64,000 nt of DNA from CBDCWA01 sp965223255 (GCA_965223255.1 CBDCWA010000002.1:620001-684000); one strand, 5' to 3'; positions 8,452 to 18,060 are shown, counted from the stretch's first letter. A program made the numbers and translations. The notes: generated from the letters alone by a model not told the origin.

Positions 8452-9615
8452 CTAGCGAAATAACAGTGGCATACCTAAAAGACTGGCAATTCGGGGACGA
8501 TAGGCGCTGGCATCGTACATTGCTTCGACGTCTACCTGTCGCTTGCCCCTTGTGCTTATGTCGGCGGGCGCCGTGGTATATCTGCCATCTTGAACCGCCA
8601 TCATCAAACCGGTGTTTCCTTCTTCGATGCAACGGATCGCCATCGTAGCAAAATTTTTTGGGACCAAAATATCGATGGCGTCAGGAGCTCCTGCGCGCAA
8701 CAGGTAGGCGAGGCTTTGATTCATGACATTGATGCCGCTATGGCGCTTTATATGGTCAGCCAATATTGGTCCGATGCCGCCGAGCTTTCTATGTCCATAG
8801 GCGTCGGGATCGCCAGTTTCAATGGTGGCACCGTCGAGCGCACGCGCGCCTTCCGAAATAACAACGATTGCGTATTTGGAAGTTTTGCGCTGTCGGTCTT
8901 CGCTGACAAGTCTTGTGACCTTATCGAAATCAAAGGGAACCTCGGCGATGAGTGTTCGGTCCGCATCGGCGAGATACCCGGCCATCAACGCGGTTTGGCC
9001 GCAGTTTCTACCAAATAACTCGACGACCATGATGCGCTCATGGCTGCCTGCCGGTGTGCGCAGCCGGTTGATCAATTCTACAGATCGGGTAACGCAGGTG
9101 GAAAATCCGATGCAATATTCTGTACCAAAGACATCATTGTCCATTGTCTTGGGAATGCAAATCGTCGCAATACCCTCGCGATGCAATTGAGACGCATAAG
9201 ACAATGTGTCATCACCACCGATCGCAATAAGGACGTCAATCTTTAGGGCCTCCAGAACTGACAATATGTGCTGGGTGCAATCGACGATGCCTGCGTTGTT
9301 CCCCGCCTGAACCTGATACTGACGCTTTAAGAAATCGGGGAGATCACCTGACTGTACTTTAGATGGTTGTGTTCGTGAGGTGTGCAGGATGGTACCGCCG
9401 GTACGGTCAATTCCGCGCACGCGTTCAGGGTCGAGCTCCATGAGAACGTGGCGCGAATTATCGGGGTCTGCAGGATTGTAGTTTAGAGGCCCGGCCCAGC
9501 CGCGGCGGAATCCGGTAACGCGCCAGTCGCGACGCGCGGCCTCGTTGACGATCGTTTTGATGGCTGGGTTGAGGCCAGGTACATCACCGCCGCCGGTCAA
9601 GACACCTATGTGCAT
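8452..9615 (-). CDS. pfkA: 6-phosphofructokinase (PPi-type active site)
   Basis: This 387-residue protein phosphorylates fructose 6-phosphate in glycolysis. The N-terminal phosphate loop is GGDVPGLN (residues 9-16), the donor loop is GGDD (133-136) and the catalytic loop is PKTMDND (155-161). In ATP-dependent enzymes these last two read GGDGS and PGTIDND; Asp after GGD and Lys after Pro are the known markers of pyrophosphate-dependent members, so PPi is the likely donor and the enzyme may run in both directions. The start at 9615 has a GGAGG site 7 bases upstream; the open frame extends 16 codons further without support. It stands alone on the minus strand. Confidence 0.92.
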   Translation of the reverse strand: MHIGVLTGGGDVPGLNPAIKTIVNEAARRDWRVTGFRRGWAGPLNYNPADPDNSRHVLMELDPERVRGIDRTGGTILHTSRTQPSKVQSGDLPDFLKRQYQVQAGNNAGIVDCTQHILSVLEALKIDVLIAIGGDDTLSYASQLHREGIATICIPKTMDNDVFGTEYCIGFSTCVTRSVELINRLRTPAGSHERIMVVELFGRNCGQTALMAGYLADADRTLIAEVPFDFDKVTRLVSEDRQRKTSKYAIVVISEGARALDGATIETGDPDAYGHRKLGGIGPILADHIKRHSGINVMNQSLAYLLRAGAPDAIDILVPKNFATMAIRCIEEGNTGLMMAVQDGRYTTAPADISTRGKRQVDVEAMYDASAYRPRIASLLGMPLLFR

Positions 9616-10852
9616 AACGTACCTCCATACTCTCGGAAAATGCGATCCACATTCGAATTGCAATTAACTCGCAACTGACAACGCAATACCATCGCCATGT
9701 TAATGCGTGTCCCGCCTCACGGCTAGGCCAAGGACGACTGCTGCAATACGAGCGCCGCACCGCTCTTGCTTACAAACGGCAGCGTTGCAAAAGCTTGTTG
9801 TTTGAAACGTTTAGCCTACGAGCATCACCGTGGCCAATGATCTGGCCATGAAATATTCTGCGACGGCCGCACCAGATGATTTCTAAGCTGTTAATTTGTA
9901 TACGGGTTGTTAATTGTCGGGTTGTACAATGAGAGCTGGAGGGGGATCGAAAGGCACACGTGGTCTTTCGAGCAGTTGCAGCAGTGGGGGTCGTCCATTT
10001 TGGACGGTTCAGATCTGTCCCCCTCCGCTGAGTTTGGGCTCTTTCCCATCTCGTTCCGGCCACTGGGGGCACATCGCACCCGCAGAACCGGATCAACGCT
10101 GCCAATTCCAGGTCTCACGAATTACTGCCATGCTGTCAGAGAATCGCAACCGGCCTCCAGAGAGTGGGCCGGCATTTGATCAATTGTGCAGTGAATTGTT
10201 GTGGTGAGCGTGTTGCCCCCTACGCAGCCCTGGCCGAATAAGCGACACCGTGCCTGCGAAACGCTCAGATTCGGTCCACGCCGAGCAGCCATCTTGGATG
10301 ATGGCGATATAACCTCTGAGGGAAAAACGGTTGTGACTGGGAGCGAGGCCTGCGGTCCAGAAGCCGCCCAACCTGACCGGCACTCAAAACGTAGTCCGCC
10401 CGGGCATTTATTAGCGCCTCGCTCTCATGGCCTTAGTGATGCACGACCACGGCAAATATTCAACATTTCAATCACGGCCCGTGAATAAGCTGTGCACAAG
10501 ACGCTGTCAGCGAATTTGTTGCTCTAGGGCGATCTCAATGCCCTCGACGTCAGGAGCAAGCGAAATTCTGGCTCCATACGCCGTATTTCCGAACACTGTG
10601 ACCAGTACACTGACCACCAAGGTCCTAATATTGCCACGCCAATTGGCGATGGAATATTCGTTTCGCAATACCGCGTATGGCCGGATGCCCGAGCGCTAGA
10701 CCAATTGCCGACCGGCAAACATGAGCACGATATGTTTGCGAATGCAGAGGTTAGGTTGGGTTTTTTCGGTGCGGCGGCCACAGACTTGAATATTGCGCCA
10801 GCCGTTTTCTCTGGCCAAGTTCAAGCCCAAGCAGCTTGATGATGGAGGCGTC
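9616..10852. other. long gap with a strong RNA-like fold
   Basis: This 1.2 kb stretch has no gene I can support. It holds the folded element at 9934-10029 (separate entry). An open plus-strand frame at about 10528-10842 has protein-like composition but no start codon or ribosome site, and may be a gene relic. Confidence 0.5.
9934..10029. ncRNA. candidate structured RNA or DNA element
   Basis: The outer arms 9938-9946 (GGAGGGGGA) and 10018-10026 (TCCCCCTCC) pair perfectly over 9 bases. With one bulged T (9937) the stem extends by three more pairs, to 9934 and 10029. Inside lie a perfect 7-bp hairpin (9947-9953 with 9965-9971, TCGAAAG/CTTTCGA) and a 6-bp hairpin with a 3-base loop (9992-9997 with 10001-10006, CGTCCA/TGGACG), extendable by G-U pairs. 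Together this is a three-way junction of about 96 bases. It matches no RNA family I know (not SRP RNA, tmRNA, RNase P or a tRNA). Strand and transcription are unknown. Confidence 0.4.
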
Positions 10853-11182
10853 ATGAAACGGATCAATCGTCGTCTTAGCTTAGCAGGTACTTTCACTGCC
10901 GTAATGCTGGCAATCGCAACGTCTGCTGATGCGGGCATCAAGTGTAATGGCCCCTGGCAAGTCGTTGCTGGCTCAGAGATCGCAACGCCTTATTGTGGCG
11001 ATGAATATCTTGCGCAAGTTGCGCGCAGCTATGGAATACGAGTGTCTGGGCGAACGATTCGCCGGAGCTACAGTACCAAGAGTGAGATATGCCAATTCAT
11101 TGGGCATGACTACCGCATCAGCGATATCTGCATTGGCTTCCGCTACGAATACGATGGCGGCAGGGGCGGCAAGCGTAGGTAG
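10853..11182 (+). CDS. small secreted Cys-rich protein
   Basis: Starting at 10853, where GGAGG precedes the ATG, the 109-residue product has a classic signal peptide (Lys-Arg-Ile-Asn-Arg-Arg, hydrophobic core, cleavage after Ala-Asp-Ala). The mature protein of about 82 residues holds four Cys (CNGPW, PYCGDEYLA, EICQFIG, DICIG), which could form two disulfides in the periplasm. An in-frame ATG 20 codons earlier would hide the signal sequence. Function unknown; short secreted proteins of this form recur in Hyphomicrobiales. No operon partner. Confidence 0.72.
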   Translation: MKRINRRLSLAGTFTAVMLAIATSADAGIKCNGPWQVVAGSEIATPYCGDEYLAQVARSYGIRVSGRTIRRSYSTKSEICQFIGHDYRISDICIGFRYEYDGGRGGKRR

Positions 11183-11523
11183 TTGCGATCGTCTATATCG
11201 CATCAGCAGATGTCGGTATTGCGTGACCCGTTGGCGCGCAAAGTTGCGTTGTGAAGTCTCAATTATATCAGCAACCGAAATGATGGTTTCAGGTCTGCTT
11301 GTTCTACAATTTGCAGATGTGATCTAGCTTAGTCATTTGTTCGATAAAGGAATTGGCGGGACGCAACGATGCCACTTTGCAGAGCGACGCAATGTCCGCA
11401 GTAAAATTGCGTCGAATGGCGGACATGCGTTCTGATCATTGTCAGCCTGCGGCATGCGGCTTGTGGTCCGATGCAGTCCCAACAGAGCTTGGGCTGGACA
11501 CACGACCCACGAGACAAGTCCCT
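11183..11523. other. intergenic stretch, nothing recognised
   Basis: About 340 bases between convergent genes. No coding frame with a start signal and no clear intrinsic terminator was seen. Confidence 0.5.
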
Positions 11524-12633
11524 CTACAGCGCCAGGTCCAGCACGCGTGTTGCCGGCAATTGCGCTTCATACCCTTGCGCCAGCAGCCGTCCCCGCCCGG
11601 CATCCGCCATCATAGCAAGCCGCGTCTGAGCGTTCAGAATTGGCCAGGTTACCCAACCAAAGGCAGGGTCCCAACTTGTCGGCGTGCCGCGCATCGCAGA
11701 AAGCCGCCTGTTATTTTCAAAAGCCTTATGATGGAGTGCTTGCCAATCCGGCGCACACCATTCGTTTGCCACACAAGCGTCTGTTGTCAAACGCGCTAGA
11801 GTTTCTTGACGTTCAATTACCACCGTCTCGCCATCTCGCACACCGGCCAACGTAAAAATTGCCGGCGTAGTGATCGGCGTTGTCTCTAGCATTTTGCGTG
11901 CGGCATCGTAGTGCGGTGCAGTCTCGAACACTCGACGCAGCAGATGAATCGGCTGGATGCGCGTTGAACCCCATATTGCTGATTTGCTGAGCAGCCAATC
12001 GATAGCAAAGAGTCCAGTCCTACGCTTTGGTGTGGGTTGATTGATAGCTGCTGCAAATCGTCCAGGTGCAACCGCTTGCAGGACCCCGGTAAACGCAGGC
12101 CAAGTAAGCGAAACCCAGTTTCCCAATGGATTGGGAACACGCGCCGCAACGACATAATCACCTATACCAACGACATCCCAGTCAAGTGTGTGAATAAGGA
12201 CGACGGAGCGACCATCACTGGCTAATTTTGCCGATGTTGTGCAACCCCATTCGTATTGGACATTCATATAGTAAAGGCCGGGCATGCCGGCGCGTGCGGC
12301 CAGCGCATCGATATCCTTTAGGAATGGCGATCTATTGCGAACCAGCCAGCAACGAGCGGCATAATCCAGTGACCGGAGCACTGCCTTCGGAATCCGACGT
12401 GTTGCCCTAGCCAAGAGTTCGTATCCGCGATCGCCAACACAATGGGTGAGATCCATTGGGAAATCTTCGCCAACGTCGTAGACTGGGATTTCCAGCATCT
12501 GTCGCTTGGTCTGCATGAAATCCGCAAATTTCCGTAATCTTGAACTTGCTAATGAGTTTATCTCAAATAATGCATTTTTGAGGCCGGTGCGAAACGATTC
12601 ATGCAATCGCGCTTCGCAAAGCCCCCCTCCCAC
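11524..12633 (-). CDS. acid ceramidase / NAAA-like Ntn hydrolase
   Basis: The 369-residue protein resembles the linear-amide Ntn hydrolases that include acid ceramidase and N-acylethanolamine acid amidase. The key feature is a Cys-Thr-Thr at about residue 130 (YEWGCTTSA), in the place where those enzymes expose the catalytic N-terminal Cys after self-cleavage, followed by a strand with HTLDWD, matching the family's (R/H)xLD(W/Y) element. Later VVIERQ and an Asn-Glu-Trp segment fit the family's beta sheet. No signal peptide is evident, which is unusual for enzymes acting outside. Likely reaction: hydrolysis of an N-acyl amide such as an acyl-amino acid, ceramide or signal molecule; the substrate is not known. 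Confidence 0.72.
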   Translation of the reverse strand: MGGGLCEARLHESFRTGLKNALFEINSLASSRLRKFADFMQTKRQMLEIPVYDVGEDFPMDLTHCVGDRGYELLARATRRIPKAVLRSLDYAARCWLVRNRSPFLKDIDALAARAGMPGLYYMNVQYEWGCTTSAKLASDGRSVVLIHTLDWDVVGIGDYVVAARVPNPLGNWVSLTWPAFTGVLQAVAPGRFAAAINQPTPKRRTGLFAIDWLLSKSAIWGSTRIQPIHLLRRVFETAPHYDAARKMLETTPITTPAIFTLAGVRDGETVVIERQETLARLTTDACVANEWCAPDWQALHHKAFENNRRLSAMRGTPTSWDPAFGWVTWPILNAQTRLAMMADAGRGRLLAQGYEAQLPATRVLDLAL

Positions 12634-12828
12634 TTAGCACCTCAATACTCATCACCCCCGAGAAGCGCGCGTGCACTCGATCACCACCAACAACTGCCGC
12701 TCTCAAGATATCATTTTATGGTCAAAGTAATTTCCAGCCTGTGCCCAAAGTTCACCTCAATTTCAACACGCAGGCAATAGAACTGTGCGCGCATTCCATG
12801 GTCAGTGGCAATTTAGGGAAGCCCAACA

Positions 12829-13407
12829 ATGCGTTCTACAAGTTCTTTCATACCCGTTTCTATTTTGGGCATCGTGTCCGTCGTTCTGCTTGGCGGATGT
12901 TCACTCCCAGGCCACTACCTCGAAGAATTGGAAAGCATTCCCGTGCCAAAGACTGCCCTCTTGGCTCGCGCGTCACGTCCCAATTGTCTCATGCATGCAA
13001 AAAAAGATGTCATCAAAAAGGGGCTCGAAAACAAAAAACAGACCAAGCCCGCAAAACAATCCAGTGACAAAGAAAAACAAGTCAAGACGATTGCCACTTC
13101 CAAACCAGATGAGAAAGTGACCGATGCCAACACGACCAATCTCAAAAAGAAGACAGACTCAGACAAGCAGACTCCAAATAAGGCCATCAAGTCAGTTTCA
13201 AATACAAGCAAACCCAGGCCCAAGTTAAATGGGCAAATTGATTGCTATCGACGCGCGGAGCGCCGTGTCCGCGCCCGACTCAATCGTCTTCAAGTGTCAA
13301 CCCGCAGAACCATCGCAGCGCTGGCTTCAGCGAAACGCAGACTAAAGTCGTCATCGCCGGTGCAGAGCTTTGAACAACGTAGTTACACTCAAGGTAAGTC
13401 GCGATGA
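12829..13407 (+). CDS. Lys-rich lipoprotein
   Basis: The 192-residue product has a lipoprotein signal: a hydrophobic stretch ending in the lipobox LLGGC, so Cys24 should be lipidated. An AGGGAAG site precedes the ATG. The mature protein has a long Lys/Thr/Ser/Pro-rich, probably disordered segment (about residues 60-130), one pair of further Cys (near 53 and 139), and a basic C-terminal helix. No domain is recognised. The Lys-rich linker resembles low-complexity spacers of cell-envelope proteins. Acidic polysaccharide binding is possible but only a guess. Confidence 0.6.
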   Translation: MRSTSSFIPVSILGIVSVVLLGGCSLPGHYLEELESIPVPKTALLARASRPNCLMHAKKDVIKKGLENKKQTKPAKQSSDKEKQVKTIATSKPDEKVTDANTTNLKKKTDSDKQTPNKAIKSVSNTSKPRPKLNGQIDCYRRAERRVRARLNRLQVSTRRTIAALASAKRRLKSSSPVQSFEQRSYTQGKSR

Positions 13408-13597
13408 GCGCGAACTGATCATTGAAGACAGTCTCGGTCTGCTTGCCTTGGAGCGAGAACTTCACGTGATGAAGGCGTATCTGTACTATGGCTCAGCGTC
13501 GCGCAGGCCCAGTGGTGCGACGTCAGATTTCAGGTTATGTCCGACTGCGGCTCCAACATTGGGGCGAGGCAATACCTTTGACCGCCTCGTCAGAAGA

Positions 13598-14662
13598 CTA
13601 ATTCTTGGTGTCGTAGAGCGAGCCTGTTCGTGTGGTGAGAAATTGCTCCAATGGAATATCCTCCTGGCGCAGGAAACCCCGCGACGGCAGCGTCTCGTCG
13701 CGCACCATTTCTACGACCGCCACCACTGATGCCGACGTGGTCCAAGCGATCGCGCGGCGTTGTGCGCCGGCAATTTCCATCGGTCGATATGCCCGCACGA
13801 ACTCCTTGCGCTGCAATTGGCCGGCAATCGTTCCTTCTGAAGCAACATGCACATAGACGACGTCGAGATCCACCGGCGGCTTGGCATTGACTAGGATATT
13901 GCCAGCATCCTCCCTGCGTTCGCGCATTAACAGCTCGTGGAAGAAAAAGTTCATCAGCCGCATGTGGCCAGGATAGCGGATCGACTTGTAATCGATGTTG
14001 TCGACGTGCCCGTGGTAGGTATCGCACATGGTGCCTAGCCCGCCAGAGGTCGTGAATGCCTCCAATGCGACGCCGTCTATATAGAGCGTTTCGTGCCACT
14101 CCATTGACGTGACCCACTTGCGCTCACCTTCCTCGATGACCTCGCAATCATTTAGGTATTCGTTGACGACCCCTTCCGGGGACCAGTTGAAAGCATAACC
14201 CATAATGCCGGTCGGGTTCTGAGGCAGAGCACCGACACGTAGCCGGCAGGAGCGGCAGCGATCGAAGCTCGCAATCTGTGCGGCGCCAACGATGCCGACG
14301 AATCCGGGTGCCAGCCCGCATTGCGGCGCCATCAGGTGTTCGGCTGTGTCGCTCCATTCACGGATTGCGCGGGTGGTGGCAACATCTTCGGTTAGATCGA
14401 AATAGTGAATGCACGCATCATGAGCGGCTTTGGCAATTGTTAAGTTGAGATGGTGCGGTAGGCAGGAGACGACGGCATCGACGCCGGTTAGGGCCGCGGC
14501 AAGTGCGGCCGGATCTCGGGTGTCAATTTGAACAAACCTGAACGGCGGCAGGTCTTTAGGTGCGACAAGGTCATAACCGGTAACCTCAAAGTCCCCCTCG
14601 TGCAACAACAGGCCGACCAGCGCCCCCACTTTGCCCAAGCCAAAAACCGCAACCCGTTGCAT
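13598..14662 (-). CDS. saccharopine dehydrogenase / lysine 6-dehydrogenase family protein
   Basis: This 354-residue NAD(P)-dependent oxidoreductase begins with a Rossmann motif (VFGLGKVG, residues 6-13) and has the saccharopine dehydrogenase fold, with SCLPHHLN near residue 66 and LAPGFVGIVG near residue 117. It is close in size to lysine 6-dehydrogenases and to the saccharopine-cleaving half of plant-type LKR/SDH. Its neighbour 21 bases upstream is an ALDH7-type dehydrogenase, which oxidises aminoadipate semialdehyde, the product of either reaction. The pair therefore points to lysine degradation to 2-aminoadipate. No separate lysine-ketoglutarate reductase is present, which favours the direct lysine 6-dehydrogenase reading. 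Confidence 0.82.
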   Translation of the reverse strand: MQRVAVFGLGKVGALVGLLLHEGDFEVTGYDLVAPKDLPPFRFVQIDTRDPAALAAALTGVDAVVSCLPHHLNLTIAKAAHDACIHYFDLTEDVATTRAIREWSDTAEHLMAPQCGLAPGFVGIVGAAQIASFDRCRSCRLRVGALPQNPTGIMGYAFNWSPEGVVNEYLNDCEVIEEGERKWVTSMEWHETLYIDGVALEAFTTSGGLGTMCDTYHGHVDNIDYKSIRYPGHMRLMNFFFHELLMRERREDAGNILVNAKPPVDLDVVYVHVASEGTIAGQLQRKEFVRAYRPMEIAGAQRRAIAWTTSASVVAVVEMVRDETLPSRGFLRQEDIPLEQFLTTRTGSLYDTKN

Positions 14663-14683
14663 GGTGATTACCTGTCGAACGCC

Positions 14684-16186
14684 TTAGATGTTGAACGTTA
14701 TGCCCTGAGCCAACGGCAATTGACGTGAATAATTGACGGTGCTCGTCTGCCTGCGCATGTAACCTTTCCAGGCATCGGAGCCGCTCTCACGTCCACCGCC
14801 GGTGTCCTTCTCGCCACCAAAGGCACCGCCAATCTCTGCGCCGGAAGGTCCTATGTTGACGTTCGCGATACCGCAATCTGACCCAACAGCCGACAGGAAC
14901 GCCTCTGCTTCGCGTATGTCGGTTGTGCACAGCGACGACGACAGGCCCTGGGGCACGCCGTTGTGGATTGCAATGGCTTCATCGAGCGTCTCATAGTCCA
15001 GCACGTAAAGGATTGGCGCAAATGTCTCTTCACATACGATCCGTGTCTGCGCCGGCATCTCGACGATGGCGGGGCGCACGTAGGCGGCATTCGGGAAGGT
15101 GTCTGCAAGCACACGCTCACCGCCGTGCACAACGCCGCCGTCTAATTTGGCCTGTGCGAGCGCGCTCTGCATCGCCTGCAGGGCGTCCAAATCAATCAGC
15201 GGTCCAACGAGCTTGTCATCCTCCAGGGGACTGCCGATGGGAAGTCTGTCGTAGACGGATTTTAGCCTCGCCAGGAGATCAACTCTGATGTCCTTGTGCA
15301 CGATGAGCCGCCGTAGCGAGGTGCAGCGTTGGCCCGCCGTGCCGACTGCGGCAAAAACGATAGATCTGAGCGCCAGATCAATATCGGCGGACGGCGCGAC
15401 AATCATGGCGTTGTTGCCACCCAGTTCAAGTATTGCTCGGCCGAGGCGCTCAGCGACCATGGTTCCGACTGCCCGCCCCATGCGAACCGATCCGGTGGCG
15501 GAGACCACTGCGACATCGGAGCTTTTCGCCAATGCCTCGCCGACGTCACGTCCGCCGATGGCCGTTTGCAGTAGGGCAGGCGGCGCATCCGAGCCGAAGC
15601 GGGCGAGTGCGCGCTGGCAGAGCCGGTCAACCGCCATCGCGGTGAGCGGCGTTTTCTCCGAAGGCTTCCATAGGACGGGATCCCCGCATACGATTGCCAG
15701 CGCTGCATTCCAGCTCCACACCGCAACAGGAAAGTTGAAAGCGGAAATGACACCGCAAAGCCCGAGCGGGTGCCAGGTCTCTCGCATGGCGTGGCCCGGA
15801 CGTTCCGAGGCGATCGTCAGCCCGTAGAGCTGGCGTGAAAGACCGACGGCGAAATCGCAGATGTCGATCATCTCCTGGACCTCGCCCAGACCCTCCTGCA
15901 GGATCTTGCCGCATTCGAGCGAAACAAGACGGCCGAGGTTTTCCTTCTCTTGGCGCAGTTCCTCACCAAGCAGGCGCACGAGTTCACCACGGCGCGGCGC
16001 AGGTACTTGACGCCACGTTTGAAAGGCGTCGGCGCCTTGTGCAATCAGTGTTGCCATGCGTTCGATGGAGGTTGGCTCTAGCCGCGCAATCTCGCTCCCA
16101 TCGATCGGCGTTGTGACGACAAGTTCGCCGTCCGTGAGATTGGTCGGATCCAGACCGACTGAGGTGAGTATGTGATGGCTATTCAT
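14684..16186 (-). CDS. amaB: ALDH7-type aminoadipate-semialdehyde dehydrogenase
   Basis: The 500-residue protein is an NAD-dependent aldehyde dehydrogenase. It has ISAFNFPVAVWSWN, the catalytic-site motifs LELGGNN (Glu) and GQRCTS (nucleophilic Cys), and the C-terminal GGAFGGEKDTGGGRESGSDAW element typical of the ALDH7/antiquitin group. That group oxidises alpha-aminoadipate semialdehyde in lysine breakdown, and related plant-type members take other aldehydes. The start at 16186 is preceded by GAAGGA; the open frame runs 29 codons further upstream without protein character. It is first in a two-gene unit with the saccharopine dehydrogenase gene. Confidence 0.88.
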   Translation of the reverse strand: MNSHHILTSVGLDPTNLTDGELVVTTPIDGSEIARLEPTSIERMATLIAQGADAFQTWRQVPAPRRGELVRLLGEELRQEKENLGRLVSLECGKILQEGLGEVQEMIDICDFAVGLSRQLYGLTIASERPGHAMRETWHPLGLCGVISAFNFPVAVWSWNAALAIVCGDPVLWKPSEKTPLTAMAVDRLCQRALARFGSDAPPALLQTAIGGRDVGEALAKSSDVAVVSATGSVRMGRAVGTMVAERLGRAILELGGNNAMIVAPSADIDLALRSIVFAAVGTAGQRCTSLRRLIVHKDIRVDLLARLKSVYDRLPIGSPLEDDKLVGPLIDLDALQAMQSALAQAKLDGGVVHGGERVLADTFPNAAYVRPAIVEMPAQTRIVCEETFAPILYVLDYETLDEAIAIHNGVPQGLSSSLCTTDIREAEAFLSAVGSDCGIANVNIGPSGAEIGGAFGGEKDTGGGRESGSDAWKGYMRRQTSTVNYSRQLPLAQGITFNI

Positions 16187-16370
16187 TACCACGTCCTTCG
16201 CATTGCCTGAGGCAGCCGACGTACGTCGCGCATCATGGTGATGCAACCAACGCCTATCGTCAAATTCGCACACGACCGTCAGGCTGACGTGGATTAAGTT
16301 CCGGAGTGCGCCGTCTGAGCCTGACGAAGGACGGCTCTAGGATCGCCTTGGCTAAGCGAATCGAAGTTGA

Positions 16371-17204
16371 TTAAGTCATTGCCGATGGCGAGGTCCTGCT
16401 TGGCGGAGGAAACAAAGCGTCGAGTTCCTTAAGCTGCGCCGCGTCTAGTGCAAAGTCCAATGCCTTGATGTTCTCCTGCATTCTCTGCAAACTACTGGTC
16501 TTTGGAATGACGATCATTTCCGGCATTGCCAAGAGCCATGCGAGCGCAACTTGTATTGGGGTCATATCGTAATTGCGTGCGAATTTTTTTAGTTTGCGGT
16601 TGCTGTTCATCCGGCCCTTGTCGATCGGCGAATAGGCCATAACCGGGATGTGGCGCTGGCGCAGCCACGGTATTAGTTTCGACTCGATCCCGCGTTGCCC
16701 TAGATTGTATTGAACCTGATTGGTCTGGACGGCCTCACCGCCGGGCAGAGCGCAGATTTCCTCCATGTCGGACACATCAAAGTTGCTGACACCAAAGGAT
16801 AGGATCTTGCCTGCTTTTTGAAGGGCCAAGAAACCTTCGAGGGTCTCGGAAAGCGGAATTGTCCCCCGCCAATGGAGCAAGTAGAGATCAATGTGATCGC
16901 AAGCAAGTCGCTTTAGGCTTCGATCGCAAGCCTTCTGGATCTCAGACCGGGACGCATTGTGAGGATAGACTTTGGAGACCAGAAAGGCGTCATCGCGGCG
17001 GCCGGAAATCGCCTCTCCAACAACTTCCTCACATGCTCCATCGCCGTACATCTCGGCGGTATCTATCAGCCTGAGCCCTAAGTCCAGGCCTCTCCTTAAT
17101 GCGTTGATCTCGTCATTTCGAGATCTGCGCCGCACCCCCATTTGCCAGGTCCCCTGCCCAAGTGCTGGAACCTGCCTACCCGACGGCATCGTTACGTGCT
17201 GCAT
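16371..17204 (-). CDS. aldo/keto reductase
   Basis: The 277-residue protein is a complete AKR barrel. The tetrad is visible: Asp and Tyr in DTAEMYG (about residues 49-55), Lys in LVSKVYP (about 80) and His in LLHWRG (about 112). The C-terminal NADPH-binding segment PKTSSLQRMQEN is also present. It reduces small aldehydes or ketones with NADPH. It lies 185 bases upstream of the lysine-catabolism pair on the same strand; whether it belongs to that pathway is not shown. The usual length is 270-330 residues, so this is a short bacterial type. Confidence 0.9.
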   Translation of the reverse strand: MQHVTMPSGRQVPALGQGTWQMGVRRRSRNDEINALRRGLDLGLRLIDTAEMYGDGACEEVVGEAISGRRDDAFLVSKVYPHNASRSEIQKACDRSLKRLACDHIDLYLLHWRGTIPLSETLEGFLALQKAGKILSFGVSNFDVSDMEEICALPGGEAVQTNQVQYNLGQRGIESKLIPWLRQRHIPVMAYSPIDKGRMNSNRKLKKFARNYDMTPIQVALAWLLAMPEMIVIPKTSSLQRMQENIKALDFALDAAQLKELDALFPPPSRTSPSAMT

Positions 17205-18060
17205 TGGTCGACCCTGTGTACCGATGGAGCAAAATACCCCATCAAAAAAGCAAGATTAGCATAACCTTTGCAAGGGGTCCTTCGCGAAATTGCGCTAGGA
17301 GCTACGCAATCAAAGATCCGAAGTGACCCCAATGGTTGGTCCGGCTTGACTGTGAGTTTATGGGTGGCCATTGGTGCAACGAGATGAGGGCTTCCCATGC
17401 CGGAGGTCTTTATCCCTGGGCGCTGTGTGCCGCCATGCACGACCTCGAAAACAGAATTTCTCATATAATCATCGTGCGCCTCGCGGTGGCAAAAGGGTCC
17501 GTTGATAACGTAGTGGCCCCCGCTATGACGGCGCATCGGTAATGGTGAGGTCGAATTCATCGATCACCGGGGCGCCCCGGCGCGCGATCCACTCAAGAGG
17601 GGTGTCCTGCAAATCAAATCTTGATCAGCGCCAACTATCATTTTACCCGCTCGCGTCAAAGCCTGACAGACATAGGAGTTTGCGCAGCAGCGCCCACCGA
17701 TTAATCAGGACCCTGTTTATCCGGATCAGCCGTGCCGCGTGAAAAAGTTTCGTTGCCTGATGTGCGCTCTGAAGGTCGCCTGAAAATGCTTCGATGCCAT
17801 TTAGGCAGTAGGGGCAGAATTGTGCAAACAACCGCCGAGCCCGACAGCACTTCAGTCGGCGGCCGAAATCCACAAATGCTGGTGATCTATCCCCATGAAC
17901 CTAAAATACAGACGCGGCAGGACTCAGCCTGAATTAAAAAGAAATTCAGCCACTATTGGCACCGCCTTTTATGAGCGACTTATGTTAGTCCATCAGTTGA
18001 CGCCGAAGCCCGTGGGATAAGCCGCCCACAGCATCAACGGATGAAGCCAACCTGGTGTTC
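17205..18060. other. gap containing a gene relic
   Basis: About 860 bases with no intact gene. A broken bicupin relative lies at 17424-17612. A minus-strand frame at 17643-17873 has weak protein character (a Leu/Arg-rich helix near its end) but no domain. Confidence 0.5.
17424..17612 (-). pseudogene. broken bicupin-gene fragment
   Basis: Reading the minus strand from 17612 gives LQDTPLEWIARRGAPVIDEF, which closely matches residues 10-30 of the intact bicupin at 3725-4855 (LQDSYLEWVARQGVPVIEDF). A TAG at 17525-17523 stops this frame. In the next frame the sequence continues with NGPFCHREAHDDYM, matching the intact protein's KGAFCHLKARDDYL at the right spacing. So this is the 5' part of a paralogous gene, killed by a stop and a frameshift; nothing downstream is recognisable. 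Confidence 0.75.

Noticed and set aside
10528..10842. Open plus-strand frame with protein-like composition before the small secreted protein gene
   Set aside because: It has no start codon near its beginning, no ribosome site and no recognised family; at most a relic.
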